The notes: generated from the sequence alone by a model not told the origin. Shown: positions 1 through 11,664, counted from the stretch's first letter. The stretch is 64,000 nt of DNA from Pholiota molesta (GCA_014925825.1 JACGCK010000008.1:124001-188000), one strand, 5' to 3'. Translations and numbers: made by a program.

Positions 1-1079
1 GGCCGCTGAACCCGTACCCGCCTGGCGGGGTTTGCGGGTATGGCAACAACCTGGCACGATGCGTCTCCACGCCGCACAGCACTGCATATGCAGCGCTGAT
101 TGCACGCGTAGACGGTGAGTGCAAGGGTGATTGCCTGCTCCTTCTCCACCATTGTCTTGCGCAGGCGCTGCATGACGAGTACGTACGCGGCTGCGCGGGC
201 TGCTCGACAATGCCATACGCCGCCGCCATCCGCGCGAGCCTCTGCATGATGTCCTCGACCGGGGCGACGACGGGCTCGAACTGTGGCCCAATGCCAACGA
301 GCGACTTCCGGAGGGAGCGGGTGTTGCCGTCGCAACGTGTGCATTTGGAGCTGGACGGCGCAAAGGCGAGGGGTGCGCACGCAGCGGCTTGGTTCGAGCA
401 GTCGCCTCGTCGTGGTGACGTGGCAGTGCGCACCGACCAGCTGCGCAGCGGGGGCGGGAATCCCACGGTGGCTGCGCCTGCTCGTCGCCGTGCAACAAAG
501 CTGTGGGGAGGGGATGGGTGTCAGTGGTGAGCGAGCATGAAGGGCGTAGAGGGGCGTACCTGGTGGGTCTCCCGCTCCCGGGTCTCCCGCTCCACTTCCT
601 ACACCCCTTCGTCCATCGTCGTGGCACATGAGCGAGCGGAGGAAAGACTGGCCCACATCCCTCGTTGGAGGGGAGGGGCGCGCGGCGGCGGCGGTGGGTG
701 GGCGGCGATGAGGATGATGGAAGTAAGAGAATAGAACATTGAAATCAACCGAATATCGATTGATGGCAAATTCAAGCGGAGTTTAAAGCTCACCTGAATC
801 TTTCGACTTCGTTGAGCGCGACTTTGGATGTCAAATACTTCGTAGATTGAGCCACAATTAGATAAGATTCAGAAATATAATTATGAGTGCCATAGAGTAT
901 AAAATATATCAATACCCACAAGTACTTGCACGAGTATTAGCTATCCCGAAAATCCAAACTCGGATCCGGTCATACCCGTGGGAACGAGTGATCCGGATCC
1001 GCGGGTCAGTATACTCGCAAGTATTCCCACGAGTTGACTCACAGGTACCTGCGAGTAGACACTACTCGTGTCCAGCCTT
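1..1079. mobile_element. Right-hand part of a hAT-like TIR element, GC-rich
   Basis: No convincing gene is seen. Positions 1-~720 are GC-rich low-complexity DNA whose overlapping short frames look like composition artefacts. Positions ~890-1078 contain a terminal-type block of repeated ACTCG/CCCG words (two GGATCC boxes near 962 and 995). It ends abruptly where an unrelated copia reading frame begins at ~1080. Read from the right edge inward the terminus starts AAGGCTGGACACGAGTAG, resembling fungal hAT-type ends. The left end and any target duplication lie outside the window, so the class is inferred. Confidence 0.4.
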
Positions 1080-2523
1080 AATCCCAGCTGAGCTTCTGCG
1101 GGGAAACAAGGTTAGACTTCTCGGTCTCCTGTAGCTGCGCGCGTGCCAATAATAGATATAGACGGTTCGTCTTGATGCCCTTCCCAATCAACCTATTTTT
1201 GGCATCCCAGAGCATACATCCTCCATTGACGAACTTAACGTGCCCGCCGGCGTCATCAATCCGGCTCATCGACAATAAACAATTGGGCGCTTCTGGCACA
1301 TGCAAGACGTCGCGCAGCTGATGACGTAAGGTCTTCCCATCCACGGCGAAATTAACTATAATCGTTCCTCGCCCCTTCGCAACCGCTGGACTCCCTAGAC
1401 CCTGCACCGTCGAGTTTTGAAGTGACGTATACTCGACGAATGCTTCACGTGCCGTACAAATGTGTGATGTCGTTCCGGAGTCTAGGAGCCAGTCGTACTT
1501 CGAGAATTCGCGGGAATTTTCGATGGGCGCTACCGCCATGTATGACGCGTCGTTAAGGTTTGATGTGATCGAATCTTGAGCCTGATTAGCGCGTCCTGCC
1601 CGATTTGGCCCTTTACGACCCTTTGGTCCCTGGCCCTCGCGTCCTCCCCCTTTCGCCCAGCAGTCCTTCGAAATGTGACCCTTCTTGTGGCAGTTGTAAC
1701 ACTCCTTCTCGGCGCTCTCCGATTTACGACCATTTTTGTTGCTCCCTCGGGCTTGAAGTGACGTAGCGGCGCTTTGGTCACCGGATCTGGTCTTCCGGCG
1801 CCTATCTTCCTCCAAGAGGATAGCGATGAGCTCATGTGACGATAATTCGGGCTTACTGTACCATTTCGACCACATGTTCATTAATTCAGAAAAATTTGCT
1901 CACTGAGGAAGCTCATAAATTTTGTTTTGATTTAAGGCGATTTTTAAAGCCCTCGGTTTTTTTTGGCCGTTACGCGTTACTGAACATGTGGTCGAAATGG
2001 TACAGTATTGCCGCTTGACCCAAGGTAAGACGTTGTATACGTATCCCACGATTCCGGAAGGGACGTGATTAAGATCATCACAAAGTCCTCATCAGGGACT
2101 TTACTGCCCATCACATGTAACTGCTCCTGTAGCTCTCGTAGCTTCGATATGTGCTCTACCATGTCGAATCCATCCTCCGCGACTGCCCTGGCCCCTATAC
2201 AGTGCGTGCCGAGTTGCCAGCACCCCTAGCCGGCCCTTGGATTCCTTGACCGTGGTAAGCTGTTCCCACATTTCTCGTGCCGTCGTCGCACCGCTGATGT
2301 GAATCATCTCGCTGTCCGAGATTGACAGCTCGATTCGGCATCTCGCCTTCGCATCCTTCTCGCGCCATTTCTTCTGCGCGGCTAGCTCGTCGGGTGTCGG
2401 TTTCGAGGGGTCGGCTGATCCTGGTACCTTCGCTCCCTCCGCGATATGGTCCTCCAGTCCAAGGTCGGTGAATACCGCAAGCATGCGACACTTCCACGGC
2501 ATCCAGTTGTCGGCCTTCAGCAT
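1080..2523 (-). pseudogene. Ty1/copia gag-protease fragment (element 1)
   Basis: Minus-strand remnant of a Ty1/copia polyprotein. The N-terminal part (2523-2100) is a copia-type gag region (KADNWMPWK, then a Trp-rich TAREMWEQL block). It continues as LPESWDTYTTSYLGSSGN before a MITE interrupts it at 2005-1856. Beyond the MITE come KPELSSHELIAILLEEDRRR, a CCHC zinc knuckle (CYNCHKKGHISKDCW), the aspartic protease motif LLDSGTTSHIC, and the start of the GAG-pre-integrase block ending KLSWD at 1080. There it is cut by the hAT-like end, and the 5' end is cut at 2523 by a second copia LTR. Integrase, RT and RNase H are absent. An additional shift near 2160-2200 breaks the gag frame. Certainly non-functional as it stands. 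Confidence 0.85.
1856..2005. mobile_element. 150-bp MITE with 25-bp TIRs and TA target duplication
   Basis: Arms 1856-1880 and 1981-2005 are perfect inverted repeats (outer end CTGTACCATTTCGACC). Each is flanked by TA (1854-1855, 2006-2007), the duplication made by Tc1/mariner-type transposases. Removing the element plus one TA restores the copia gag frame exactly (G-N-K-P-E across the site). The 100-bp AT-rich interior has no reading frame, so this is a non-autonomous element needing a transposase in trans. Confidence 0.85.
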
Positions 2524-2949
2524 TGTTGAGGTCTACCCGACACGGTATCGATATCTACACGGACTCCTCACTTATCAATTTCATTTCAATTACTCCTTTT
2601 ATCCACGTCGTTTCCTTTTCCGGCTGCGCGCATCCTGCGCGCACGCTGAACATACCATTTCCCTATCTCTATTTCATATTCCACATATCATGGGACACTG
2701 GAACGAGCACGCCATCGTACTCGTTCCGTTATTCTCCGTCATATATATATTTTACATCTACGTACCGCACACCTCATCTGTCACCCCATCGTGTCTGACA
2801 TTTGAGGTGTGTACCTTATTTTACTTTCGTTATATTCACAAGTGCTGACTATCTGTATCATAGTTACTTCGTACTCTTTCAGGTAGTTCTACAATACATT
2901 ATCTGTCACCCCATCGTGTCTGACATTTGAGTTACTTCGTACTCTTTCA
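2524..2949 (+). repeat. 5' LTR of Ty1/copia element 2
   Basis: Begins TGTTGAGGTC exactly where the copia-1 gag frame is cut and ends TCTTTCA immediately before a primer-binding site, giving the TG...CA LTR boundaries. It contains a duplicated block: ATCTGTCACCCCATCGTG occurs near 2777 and 2899, and TTACTTCGTACTCTTTCAGG near 2865 and 2932. This internal duplication leaves some doubt about the exact 3' edge. No 3' partner LTR is in the window. A TATATATATT stretch near 2745 could be the promoter. Confidence 0.6.
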
Positions 2950-2965
2950 GGTTATGGGCCCCGCC
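2950..2965 (+). other. Primer-binding site, initiator-tRNA-Met half type
   Basis: GGTTATGGGCCCC directly after the LTR is complementary to the anticodon stem-loop of initiator tRNA-Met (GGGCCCATAACC). This is the half-tRNA priming used by copia and Ty5 elements. Confidence 0.65.
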
Positions 2966-3042
2966 TTTTCTTGAATCTACGAACAGACGCACAACAAAAC
3001 AGATCGAACGTATACCTTTGACACACACAACGCACACGCACG

Positions 3043-5654
3043 ATGACATCCCAAACACATACACCCCCTATCCTACCAGACGGCCAGAAGTTCGACGGCA
3101 CGAACTGGCCATCTTGGAACCGATGGGTCGTAACTACGGCTAGGATACGAAGCGCCGAAAAATACCTTAACGGCCTCATCCCTAGACCCGACGAGCAGAG
3201 CCCTTCACCCCCAGCCAGCACCGCACCAGCAGCGGCCGATACAACCACAACCACGCCCGCTTCCACTACCCCTGATGCGACCGAATCTACGCCCTGGCAC
3301 TCCATTAATCCATCATTGGATGAGTGGATCATCCGCGATGCCTGGGCGATGGGACTGCTCCTGTACAACTGCACCAACCCCATCGGACTCGGTATGAAAT
3401 CGGATGGGACGGCTGCTGAAGCCTGGAAGTCGCTGAAAGATCTGTATGGCGTACAATCGACCCTGTTCGCCGTTAACGCGCAACGTGAACTTCGAAACAC
3501 TATGCTCCGCGATGGGGATGATCTCACTGCTCACATCACAAACTTACGACTGAAGTGGTCCGCCGCAAACGACGTTGGCGCAAACATAACCGACAAAGAT
3601 TTCATTATCATACTCCTCGCTTCACTTCCACCCTCCTGGGACACCATCGTCGCCACGCTCTATGAAACCCAGACAACGGTCGACCTGATCTCTAAGCTCA
3701 ATTTCCACTGGGCTAGAATTGGGAGGAACGTACCTGCATCGAAAGGTGGAATTACTGCGCTTGCCGCAAGTACCAAGCCGGCTTCGCCGAAATCGGTGCT
3801 CCAGTGTACGAATCCCAAGTGCGGCCGTCGCGGACATCTTATTGAGGATTGCTACTGGGAAGGAGGTGGTAAAGAGGGTCAATTTCCTCCCCATTTCCGC
3901 AAGAAAGTCATCGTAAACGCACCTCAGGCCAAAACGACGACTCAGGCAAACACTGCGGTAGCCCCCACAGTCACAGCTGCCATCGCAGATACCAACCAAG
4001 ATCCCATCGTCGAAAGAACTTACACGGTTCTCATGGCCGATTCCACACAGGAGGAGGTTGTAGTTTCCGACGTCGCCTTTCTAACCACCTCAAACCCAAA
4101 CCAAGACTCCGATATCACCTACATCGATTCAGGTGCCAGTGATCACTGCTTTGTGAACCGCGCAGACTTCGAGAGCGACTACGTAGCTTTCAGTACGCCG
4201 CGAGAGGGTCAATCTGCGAGCAAGGGCGCAAAATTCCGCATACTTGGCCAAGGATCAGTGACGAAGGTTATAAATTCACCTGGACTGAACTCACGCACCA
4301 CGCTAAAATTCCAGTCTGTGCTTCATACCCCTGATCTCACCGCAAATCTAATTTCTGTGGGTCGCTTTGATCTCGCCGGATTCAATGTTAACTTTGGTGA
4401 TAACCGCGCCACCTTCGTCGATCCATCGGGAACTGCTTTCATGGCTGGAGAACGTACGGGTTCCATGTATCGCCTCACGCTATCCACCCCAGTCCACGCC
4501 ATGGCAGCCAAGTCCCACGAGAAGCCGGCTAACCTCGAATTGTGGCACCGTCGTCTCGGGCATGCGAGTGTGTCGTCGATCCGCGCGCTCGCTAAGCAAG
4601 GACTGCTGGACGGGCTCCAAATCACCGGGGACGTCGACCTGAAGGGCGCATGCGAGGACTGCATATACGGAAAGCACACAGCGCGCCCGTATGACGAAAA
4701 GTTCGGAAAGGAAACCGAACTCCTGGAGCGCGTCCATTGCGACATCTTCGTGATGCTAAACACGCCTTCGTTTGGCGGCGCCGTGTACATGATGCTAATG
4801 ACGGATGGGAAATCGTCCGTCAAGCACGGGTACTTCCTCACGCACAAATCCGCGGACGATACCCTGCAGGCGCTGAAGGATTATGTGGCAGAGGCAGAGA
4901 CTCAGACTGGGAAAAAGCTGAAGCGGCTTCGTGTCGACATGGGGAAGGAGTGGCGGAATGAGAAGTGGGATGAGTATTTGCGGGAGAAGGGAATTGTTAT
5001 GGAATCCGGCGCACCTTATGCCCACGCGCAAAACGGCGTCGCTGAACGAGGTATCCGTACCGTCGTCGAGCGCGTCCGCTGCATGCTCGCTGACTCCGGA
5101 CTCCCACGCGGCCTTTGGGCTGAGGCCGCTTCCACAGCCATCTACCTCGACAACTTCATACCCTCCGCGCGCCACCCAGGCGTCATCCCATGGAGGCGTG
5201 GACAGGAAAGCAACAGGATATCTCCCATCTACGTCCCTTTGGGTGCGCGGCCTATGCCAAGATTGCGCCCGAAATAGACCAATCGAAGCTTCTGCCTCGA
5301 TCGATCAAATACGTCATGATCGGCTATTATGGGCGTAACGCCTACAAACTCTACGACCCTGCAAGCCGATCTATTATGAAGTGCCGCGACGTTATCTTCG
5401 AGGAGGGGCAGGGACATAGGACACTCACCGAGAACTTGGAGGACGTACTGGTTGAAGATGGTCCCAACATCCAAGCCGCGGCACCCACTTCGAACGCTGG
5501 TGTGCTCCGACCGAGCATACAGAACGTTGTAGCGCCTCGGCCTCGTGCGACCGACCCGCCCTTACATCCCGCGCTGTCAGAAGCCACAACACCTTCTTCC
5601 GCACATCCCGCACCCATTACCACTCCTGCGGTTCCAAACGTCCCACACGTCCCA
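3043..5654 (+). pseudogene. Ty1/copia gag-pol (element 2), 5' part
   Basis: The first 744 codons are open from ATG 3043. Gag begins with DGQKFDGTNWPSWNRWV and contains the LPPSWDTIVATLYE block. A CCHC-like knuckle follows (C-x4-C-x4-H-x4-C near codon 255), then the protease motif YIDSGASDHCF (~codon 367), the GAG-pre-integrase segment LWHRRLGHASVSSIRALAKQ (~codon 500), and integrase with catalytic Asp in VHCDIF, Asp in RLRVDMGKEW and Glu in HAQNGVAERGIRT. A one-base frame break near 5190 moves the rest into another frame (MEAWTGKQQDISHLRPFGC). That frame runs on to 5654, where a 6.4-kb element is inserted. The frame resumes at 12103. No reverse transcriptase follows, so the element cannot move by itself. 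Confidence 0.9.
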
Positions 5655-6085
5655 CTAGTATCTGTCAATATCATGTATGGGGCCTTGCTTGCTACCCGTA
5701 AAAATGTATGCATCCAGAGCGGTAATTCAGCTAGCACAGCACTCCACCTAGCTGACTTTGAAAATAATTGCCACCATCCAACTCTTCAATCACCTGATCC
5801 CCTCTTGCCTATTGCTGCTCACGGCAGCTCACCGCCCGACATTGTGCTCACTGCCCGATATTGCCTCGACGCCGTGCATAACCTGCTCGTCGCTGTCGTC
5901 AGGGTCATCCAAAAAAGGCAAGTGCTCAAAAAACGAAATTTCAGCAGCTTACGAAAATTTTATTTTCCTCGGAGAATTTCAGGGTCATTTAAGAATTCCC
6001 ACGAAAATTTATGTAAAAATAGTCATATTATAAAGAATCTAAATATACAATGCGAAATGTGCTACTAGGTCTTGGGGCCGCCGTG
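5655..6085 (+). repeat. Left terminal inverted region of the 6.4-kb element
   Basis: Matches the reverse complement of 11665-12102 along its length, including GCTACCCGTAAAAATGTATG, GGGTCATCCAAAAAAGGCAA and TTCCCACGAAA. The right arm has an extra internal ~60-bp duplication (CGAGATCAGGTGATTGAAG twice). Confidence 0.85.
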
Positions 6086-7170
6086 CCCATGCCGCGCGCA
6101 TTCTAGCGCTCGTGCCCACCGACAGTATGCTCGGGCCCCACCGTACCCGAGCATCTGGCGACCCTTTCGGCCCACGCCGTATGCTACTGACAGTGCTGCG
6201 CGGCTCAGCGCGCTGTCGCCGCCGCCACCGCCATCGTCGTGGCGCTGTCCGCTGCCTTCGTCGTCAACGGTAGTGCGCCGCCGCCGCCGTCTGCGCACTC
6301 GCCGCTGTGTTCGTCACCGCCGCTGTGTTCGCTGCTGCTGCCGCCGCCGTCGTCGTTTCGTACTCGTCGTCCCTGTCTCCGTACTCGTCGTTGCCGCTGT
6401 CGCGCTCGTCGTTGTCGCTGTCGCCGGCGGCGCACTCGCTGGAGCCGTCGTTGTAGGCCTCTTTGTCTTCGTACTCGCCGCCACAGTCCTGGTGTCGTTG
6501 TCCTGCTGCCTGCCGTCGTGGTGCTGCCTGCGGCCTCGGACTCGCCATCGTGGACGCTGCCCGTAGTGCCCGTTGTCGCTGTACCGCCCGCTGAGAGGTT
6601 CGCCGCAGGGAGGGAGAAGACGAGGAGGCGAGTTGGGGATGGGCGGTCGCTGGCGGAAACTATGGGGAATGGGGGTTGGGGACGGCGAATGTCGACGCCA
6701 TCCCCGACCGTATCCTGTAGGTAGGGGTTCAGACGGGGTGGCGTTGACGGGGGGCGTTGCTTACCTGCGAAAGGGTGGCGGGTATGCGCCGTTTTTCGCC
6801 GCACCGTGCTGCCATGGTCGATGCTGCTGCCACGTCACACGTGTGTCATGCACGCCGCCGCTGTTGCCATATCTGTGGGATGTGGTGGTTTCCTGGTCCG
6901 CGTCCGGGAAGTAGAATCGGGCGCTACATAGACACAACGGCCGGGGGCACGGCGGGTGTCAGTACCTGTGCCAGCGGTCTCCTGTATGTAAGGTGTAGCT
7001 AGGTGTAGGGTGAGAAAAGAGCGATGGGAGGTAGCAGCGACGCACCTTGTGGATCTCCCACTCCGTGGGTCTTCCCTTATTTTCCAGCCCCGGAGTCCCT
7101 CGATCGTCCGGCGTGGGTTTCATGAAAGTCGATAAATGTAGGGGAACGAGGCGCGGAGGGAGGATGGAGG
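6085..7170. other. GC-rich low-complexity block, no supported gene
   Basis: CGC/CCG-rich DNA with long open frames on both strands at once (e.g. 6205-6804), which is what biased composition produces. The end of the block (7042-7080) carries a box, GGATCTCCC...GGGTCTTCCC, shared with three other GC-rich blocks in the window. Confidence 0.5.
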
Positions 7171-7189
7171 TGGACATTGAAGTTGAGTT

Positions 7190-8035
7190 GAACAAGTTCG
7201 TTCAACATGTCAAGAGTCGATTAAAACTCCGCTTCGGCGCCAGCCGAGCGCCTCCCGCTCACCGTCGTCGACGACGATCTGCGCACTTTCCGCCCAGATT
7301 TTAAACTATTCATACCGTTAATAGCTTTTAAATTGTACTAGATACATTTATCTAAAGTAAAATTGACTTATCAGATGCGGAAACTTACTGAATAGGTGTT
7401 TCTGTGGCGGATCGCCACGAAGTACAGCATATATGCACTTACTACATACATATTTCGAATTCGTTGTCCATTTCGGATGGTTCGTCTGTATGGAAATGTA
7501 GCCAGAATTTTATAAAGTAAGAATGTCGTCGAACATTCTATAGCGATATTATATAAATGTTAGGTAGCCACAGTTGAGAGATTTCGATTGACTTGTACGC
7601 TTGACGAGCGCTTAACGCACTTCTTTGTATTCTACTTGTTCTCGGACATTCAGTCCAGTGTCATCTACAGTTATTCAGTTTAATGGTTAGGTATCCATCT
7701 TATAGTATTTTTCCAAATAAAGTTACTACAAGCCAGTGAGTTAAAGATGTATGAAGCTATAGGAATATGATCATACAAGGTGATGTACTGTACTACTGCT
7801 TGCGCGTGGTGACATCGCGACACCTTCGCTTATAAAGAGTAATCCTGCATCTAATAAATTGTTTTTACTTAGTATATATACATTTACCTACGTCTTAATT
7901 CTATAGCGCACGTATGCGGTGGAACTTTAAGAGCGGAATTCGTAGAGCGTCGTCGACGACGATGAGCGGGCGTCGCTCGGCATTTACCGAAGCGGCGCTT
8001 GAATTCTTTGTTGATTGTCGAATGTTCAACTTCTT
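7190..8035. repeat. Imperfect inverted repeat unit with AT-rich centre
   Basis: About 110 bp at 7190-7300 match the reverse complement of ~7910-8035. Shared cores are GTCGTCGACGACGA, GCCGAGCG and CGCTTCGG, with outer GTTCAACAT / ATGTTCAAC. The ~600-bp AT-rich centre has no gene. It is probably an old MITE-like element; no clean target duplication is evident. Confidence 0.5.
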
Positions 8036-8689
8036 CCGGGAGATTGACGTTCGCGGCACGTGCTTTCGGCCGTTTTGGCGGGGGAATGATGGCCGTGATG
8101 GCTGCCGAGCGGCAGTGAACGTCCCTGCATCACGTGTTTGTAACTAACGTCTTTGTCACGCTTTTCGCGGGTGTTTGCGTGCGAGAAGGTGACAGAGTAG
8201 ACGCTTGTTGACTCTGAACGCCGTCGCAGCCCGTGGGGCCGCGCCCTGCCGTTCCCTGCCGTTCCCCGATTAGGCACCGGGAAAATGACACAGGCACCGG
8301 GAAAATGACGCGCGGCTCTTGCTCTGCAACGACCACACTCGTCTTGCCAGCCGCCCCGCGCTCCTCTCTCTCCTTCGCTGCTGGAGGGATGTGGACCGCT
8401 ACCCCTACGACCCACACGAGCGCGCACCGAAGCGATAGAAGACGATGGGGATGGGAGTAATGGCCGCGAGGAGGGCGGTGGCTCGCCCTTTGTCAGAGCC
8501 AGGTACGTTCATTTCCCCCACCCATTTATCTTGCTGACGACGCGCCGCAGGTACGGCGCTGCAGCTGCTGCCATCTCCCCAACATGGGCTGCCCAGCTGC
8601 CAACGACCTCGTCGATCCACACTGAGCAAACTCGCGACAACGTGGACTGGACGACAGCTGGGCGGACGAAACGCGCGTCGCCGGCGAAC

Positions 8690-10325
8690 CACGCGTACAC
8701 CCAACGTGCACTGCGCCCTGCACCTCATGCACCTTGCCCCGCCGCGGTCGTCCTCTCCGCCTCGGCCGCACTCGTGCTCGACGACCCCGCCGCCTCGCTG
8801 GAGGTTGTCGTCGTCGAAGAGCCCGCGGCCGCGGAGGCGCTGGACACCTACACACGCGCCCGCGCCCGCTGAGCAGCCCGAGTCCGCGACGCCTGCGGCA
8901 TCCGCAGAGGTGATGCACGCCGCCGCCTCCGTCGCGGCCGCGTCGCTCTTGGGCCCGTCGGCGGGCGACGATATCGACCTCGACGCGTTCCTGCACGACC
9001 TCGGCGTCGACAAGCCGCAGCCCGCCGTCGTCGACGCCAGCACGAACACCCAGGACACACCCACATCCGCCGCCGCCGCCTGCCAGATCGAATCCCTGAC
9101 GGAAGCGGACGGCGAAGTGCAACAGGATTGTCGAGCGGCACGAAAAGAGGTTCGACCAGCTGGACGCCCTGATCGCGAACGAGACGCACGCGCTCGTGGA
9201 GGACATGGCGGCGTGGCGCGTTCAGAAGGCCGCCGAGCTCAGGCAGATGCCACTGGTGCAGGACGTGCAGCGCGAAGGCGAGTGGTTGGTCCGGGGGCTC
9301 GAGACGTATCTCACCAAAACCCCCGCGCGCCATGCACAGTGGAAGCTTCCAGCGGATGCCAGCGCCTCCGAAGCGCGCCGCTGGTGTTAACCCACCTCTT
9401 CGACCGTCCCCTTCGTTTATGTCAAGTTTATGTACTTAGTAAAAAGCTTCTGATACATTAGAAATATTTGAATATAATTTTTTGTTTTCATTTTGAACTG
9501 TGTGCAATATATATATACAAGAAAATTGAGACTAGAGAGGCCAGAGAAAGGCCCTGATTCAACTCTAGGTAGGTTTCTGCATAGGCAAAGCCCTAAGAAC
9601 AGTCTTTTTCCGTGACGCATCTTGAAAATTCCGTGCGCATCACAGCGGCCTGGCCGGTCCTGACCTGGTCACCCGCTGAACGTCTTTGTTCCCACCGTAA
9701 ACGTCGTTTTGATGGAGTAAACGTCTTTTTGGCTGCTCCTGCAGCCAATTCCAGCGCTGGAAATGGCCAGATCAAGCTGCGCAGCTGAGACGACCTGGAT
9801 AAATGACGTTCACCGCTAAAACGTATGAGAATGTCATTTCGGCTCTTCTAATAATACTAGTGCTCTCCTCCCATCAGCTGCTAGCTTGTCGGCCAATGCT
9901 CGGCTGCTACGCCCATCACCTCGCGCTGAAGCGAGGCATTTAAGAGCGCCTCCCCTTGCAAAAATGCGCCTCATTTTCGAAAAAAATTTCCCCTGTTCCC
10001 CCCACCATGCCCTCCCAGCCATAAATTTGATTCTTATGTATGAGCATCTAATTCTATTTAAATTACATTTTTTTTCTCTCCTGCACTGCAGTGTGGCTTC
10101 CAGGGAAAATTGAAAAGCTCTTGATAGCCCATTGCATGAGGCATCAGCGGCGCAGTGCGCGTTGCGTGAACGCTGCCTTGGCCTGGCCGCTTAACACGGG
10201 CGGCGCGCCTCGGCACAAAACGCTTGGCTGATGGCAGCTGATGGCCTTTTGTGACGGCCGCTTACCTCAGCAGGACCTGAACGTCGTTTTCGAAGGATGC
10301 AGCTAATGTATACTTCAACATTTCA
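8690..10325 (+). repeat. Dispersed repeat, copy 1 (captured coding fragment plus tail)
   Basis: Nearly collinear with the reverse complement of 62370-64000, from the CACCTCATGCACCTTGCCCC stretch to CTGAACGTCGTTTTCGAAGG. It contains the end of a coding fragment, an AT-rich 3' region and a tail with repeated AACGTC(G)TTTT words (near 9676, 9703, 9719, 10272), which look like subterminal transposase-binding repeats. Short unrelated insertions distinguish the copies. Confidence 0.8.
8872..9390 (+). pseudogene. Captured gene fragment, unrecognised helical protein
   Basis: The best-conserved stretch encodes R-H-E-K-R-F-D-Q-L-D-A-L followed by MAAWRVQKAAELRQMPLVQD and GLETYLTKTPA, ending in TAA just after 9388. 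An Ala-rich acidic segment (DDIDLDAFLHDLGVDKPQP) precedes it in a shifted frame. The reading frame is broken between the two parts (near 9115), whereas the second copy at the window end retains AIAAKRNRIVERHEKRF here. It looks like an exon copied from a host gene into a transposon. I do not recognise the parent gene; the repeated charged heptads suggest a coiled coil. Confidence 0.5.
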
Positions 10326-10329
10326 ACTC

Positions 10330-11660
10330 CCTCCTCTGTACGCCCCACCCACGCGCCGCCCTCTTTGACACAGCAAGGCCCGCACTGGACGACGAAGGGA
10401 CGGGGAACAGGATATCAAAGGGAAGACCCGGGGTGCGGGAGATCCTCCAGGTGCGGCTCTGTTCACTTGGGCCCTTCGCCATCTCTGACCCCGCCCTATC
10501 CCTAATAGCCGGAATGGGCGCTCGCCGTGCCCGACGCCTGATGCGGACGCCGACCCACCGTAAGCTCTCACTCCACATGCCGTGACGAGCATGGCAGCAG
10601 GCACGACGACAATGGCGCCAAGCCCCCAACATCGAGCTCAACCCCTGGTCAACGCCACTCGCCGTCGCGGTCTACCCCGCCCACCCTCTGCCCTCTGCCC
10701 TCCAGCTTCATGCATCCGCGGAGGGCAATGCGTACGTCGCCGTCCCCTGTTCTTTGCCCCCGCTGACCCATTCCACCTCCTACTTCTCTCTTAGAAACAA
10801 TCCGGGAACAGGCGCCTGCGACGGTAAGTGCCAGCCAGCCATCCCAGAGCCAGCCCCAACTTACCACCCTCTTCGACAGCATGCCGCGCTCGCCGAGGGC
10901 TGTGAGGAGTGCATCCCACTCGCCGCCGCCGCCCTCTCCCTCTACCGCCGAGTCAGCGCCCTCCCACGGCACCTGACAGTGAGCAGCGCCCAGCCGTGGC
11001 GCTCGATGGCAAGCATAGCGACCACGAGCGGACCACGGCGTGGGGCAAAGAGCACGAGCACGGCGCTCGAAGATGATGCCCGCCTCACCTCCCCACTCTG
11101 ATACTCGATTCCGCGGGAATTTCAGTGGGTGGGTGAGCAGTGCATGTACAGCGCCGACAGTCGTGCCTGCACCCACGACGACGACAACGGCGGACACCAC
11201 GATGAGGCGGTCGCGGACAGCCACGACGGCGGCAGGGAATGGCAGTGAAAATGGTACGGGCGGCGAGCACGACAACGGCCACGTCAGCACCCCGGCACTG
11301 TCGCTGCACACCTCGAGTCCACATCCATGCCGCGAGCAAGGACGACGCCCCCGACGGCCACGTCAGCACTCCCGACGACGGAAGACACCAACCCGACAAC
11401 ACGACGACGGCAGGTCGAAACCACGCAGCCGATGAGCACGGCGGCTGGGGCACGGTGCACGCGAGTACCAGCGGGTATGGTGAGGGCGGTGGCGATGAGG
11501 CCAAGCACGGCCACGGGAATGAGGGGCATGCCGAATGCGGGCGAGTCAAGCGCACGCACGGGTACGGCGAGACGGATGCAAGCACGCATGGGGCATGGGT
11601 GCGAGCGCGGCACGCGCATGGTGAGTGGAGTGCGACGCGCGCACGCACGGCGGCGCTGAG
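10330..11660. other. GC-rich low-complexity block, no supported gene
   Basis: Open frames exist on both strands, but none has a recognisable domain and codon composition follows base composition. Inverse orientation of the shared GGATCTCC/GGGTCTTCCC box lies at ~10417-10462. Confidence 0.5.
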
Positions 11661-11664
11661 GCCC

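Noticed and set aside
2950..2965. A tRNA gene at GGTTATGGGCCC
   Set aside because: Only the anticodon-arm complement is present; no cloverleaf, A or B box.
6205..6804. Arg/Thr-rich long open frames on both strands
   Set aside because: Low-complexity CGN repeats; no start context, introns or domains.
8405..9206. Overlapping minus-strand frames of 219 and 226 codons
   Set aside because: Antisense shadows of the captured coding fragment on the plus strand; Arg/Val-rich composition follows GC content.
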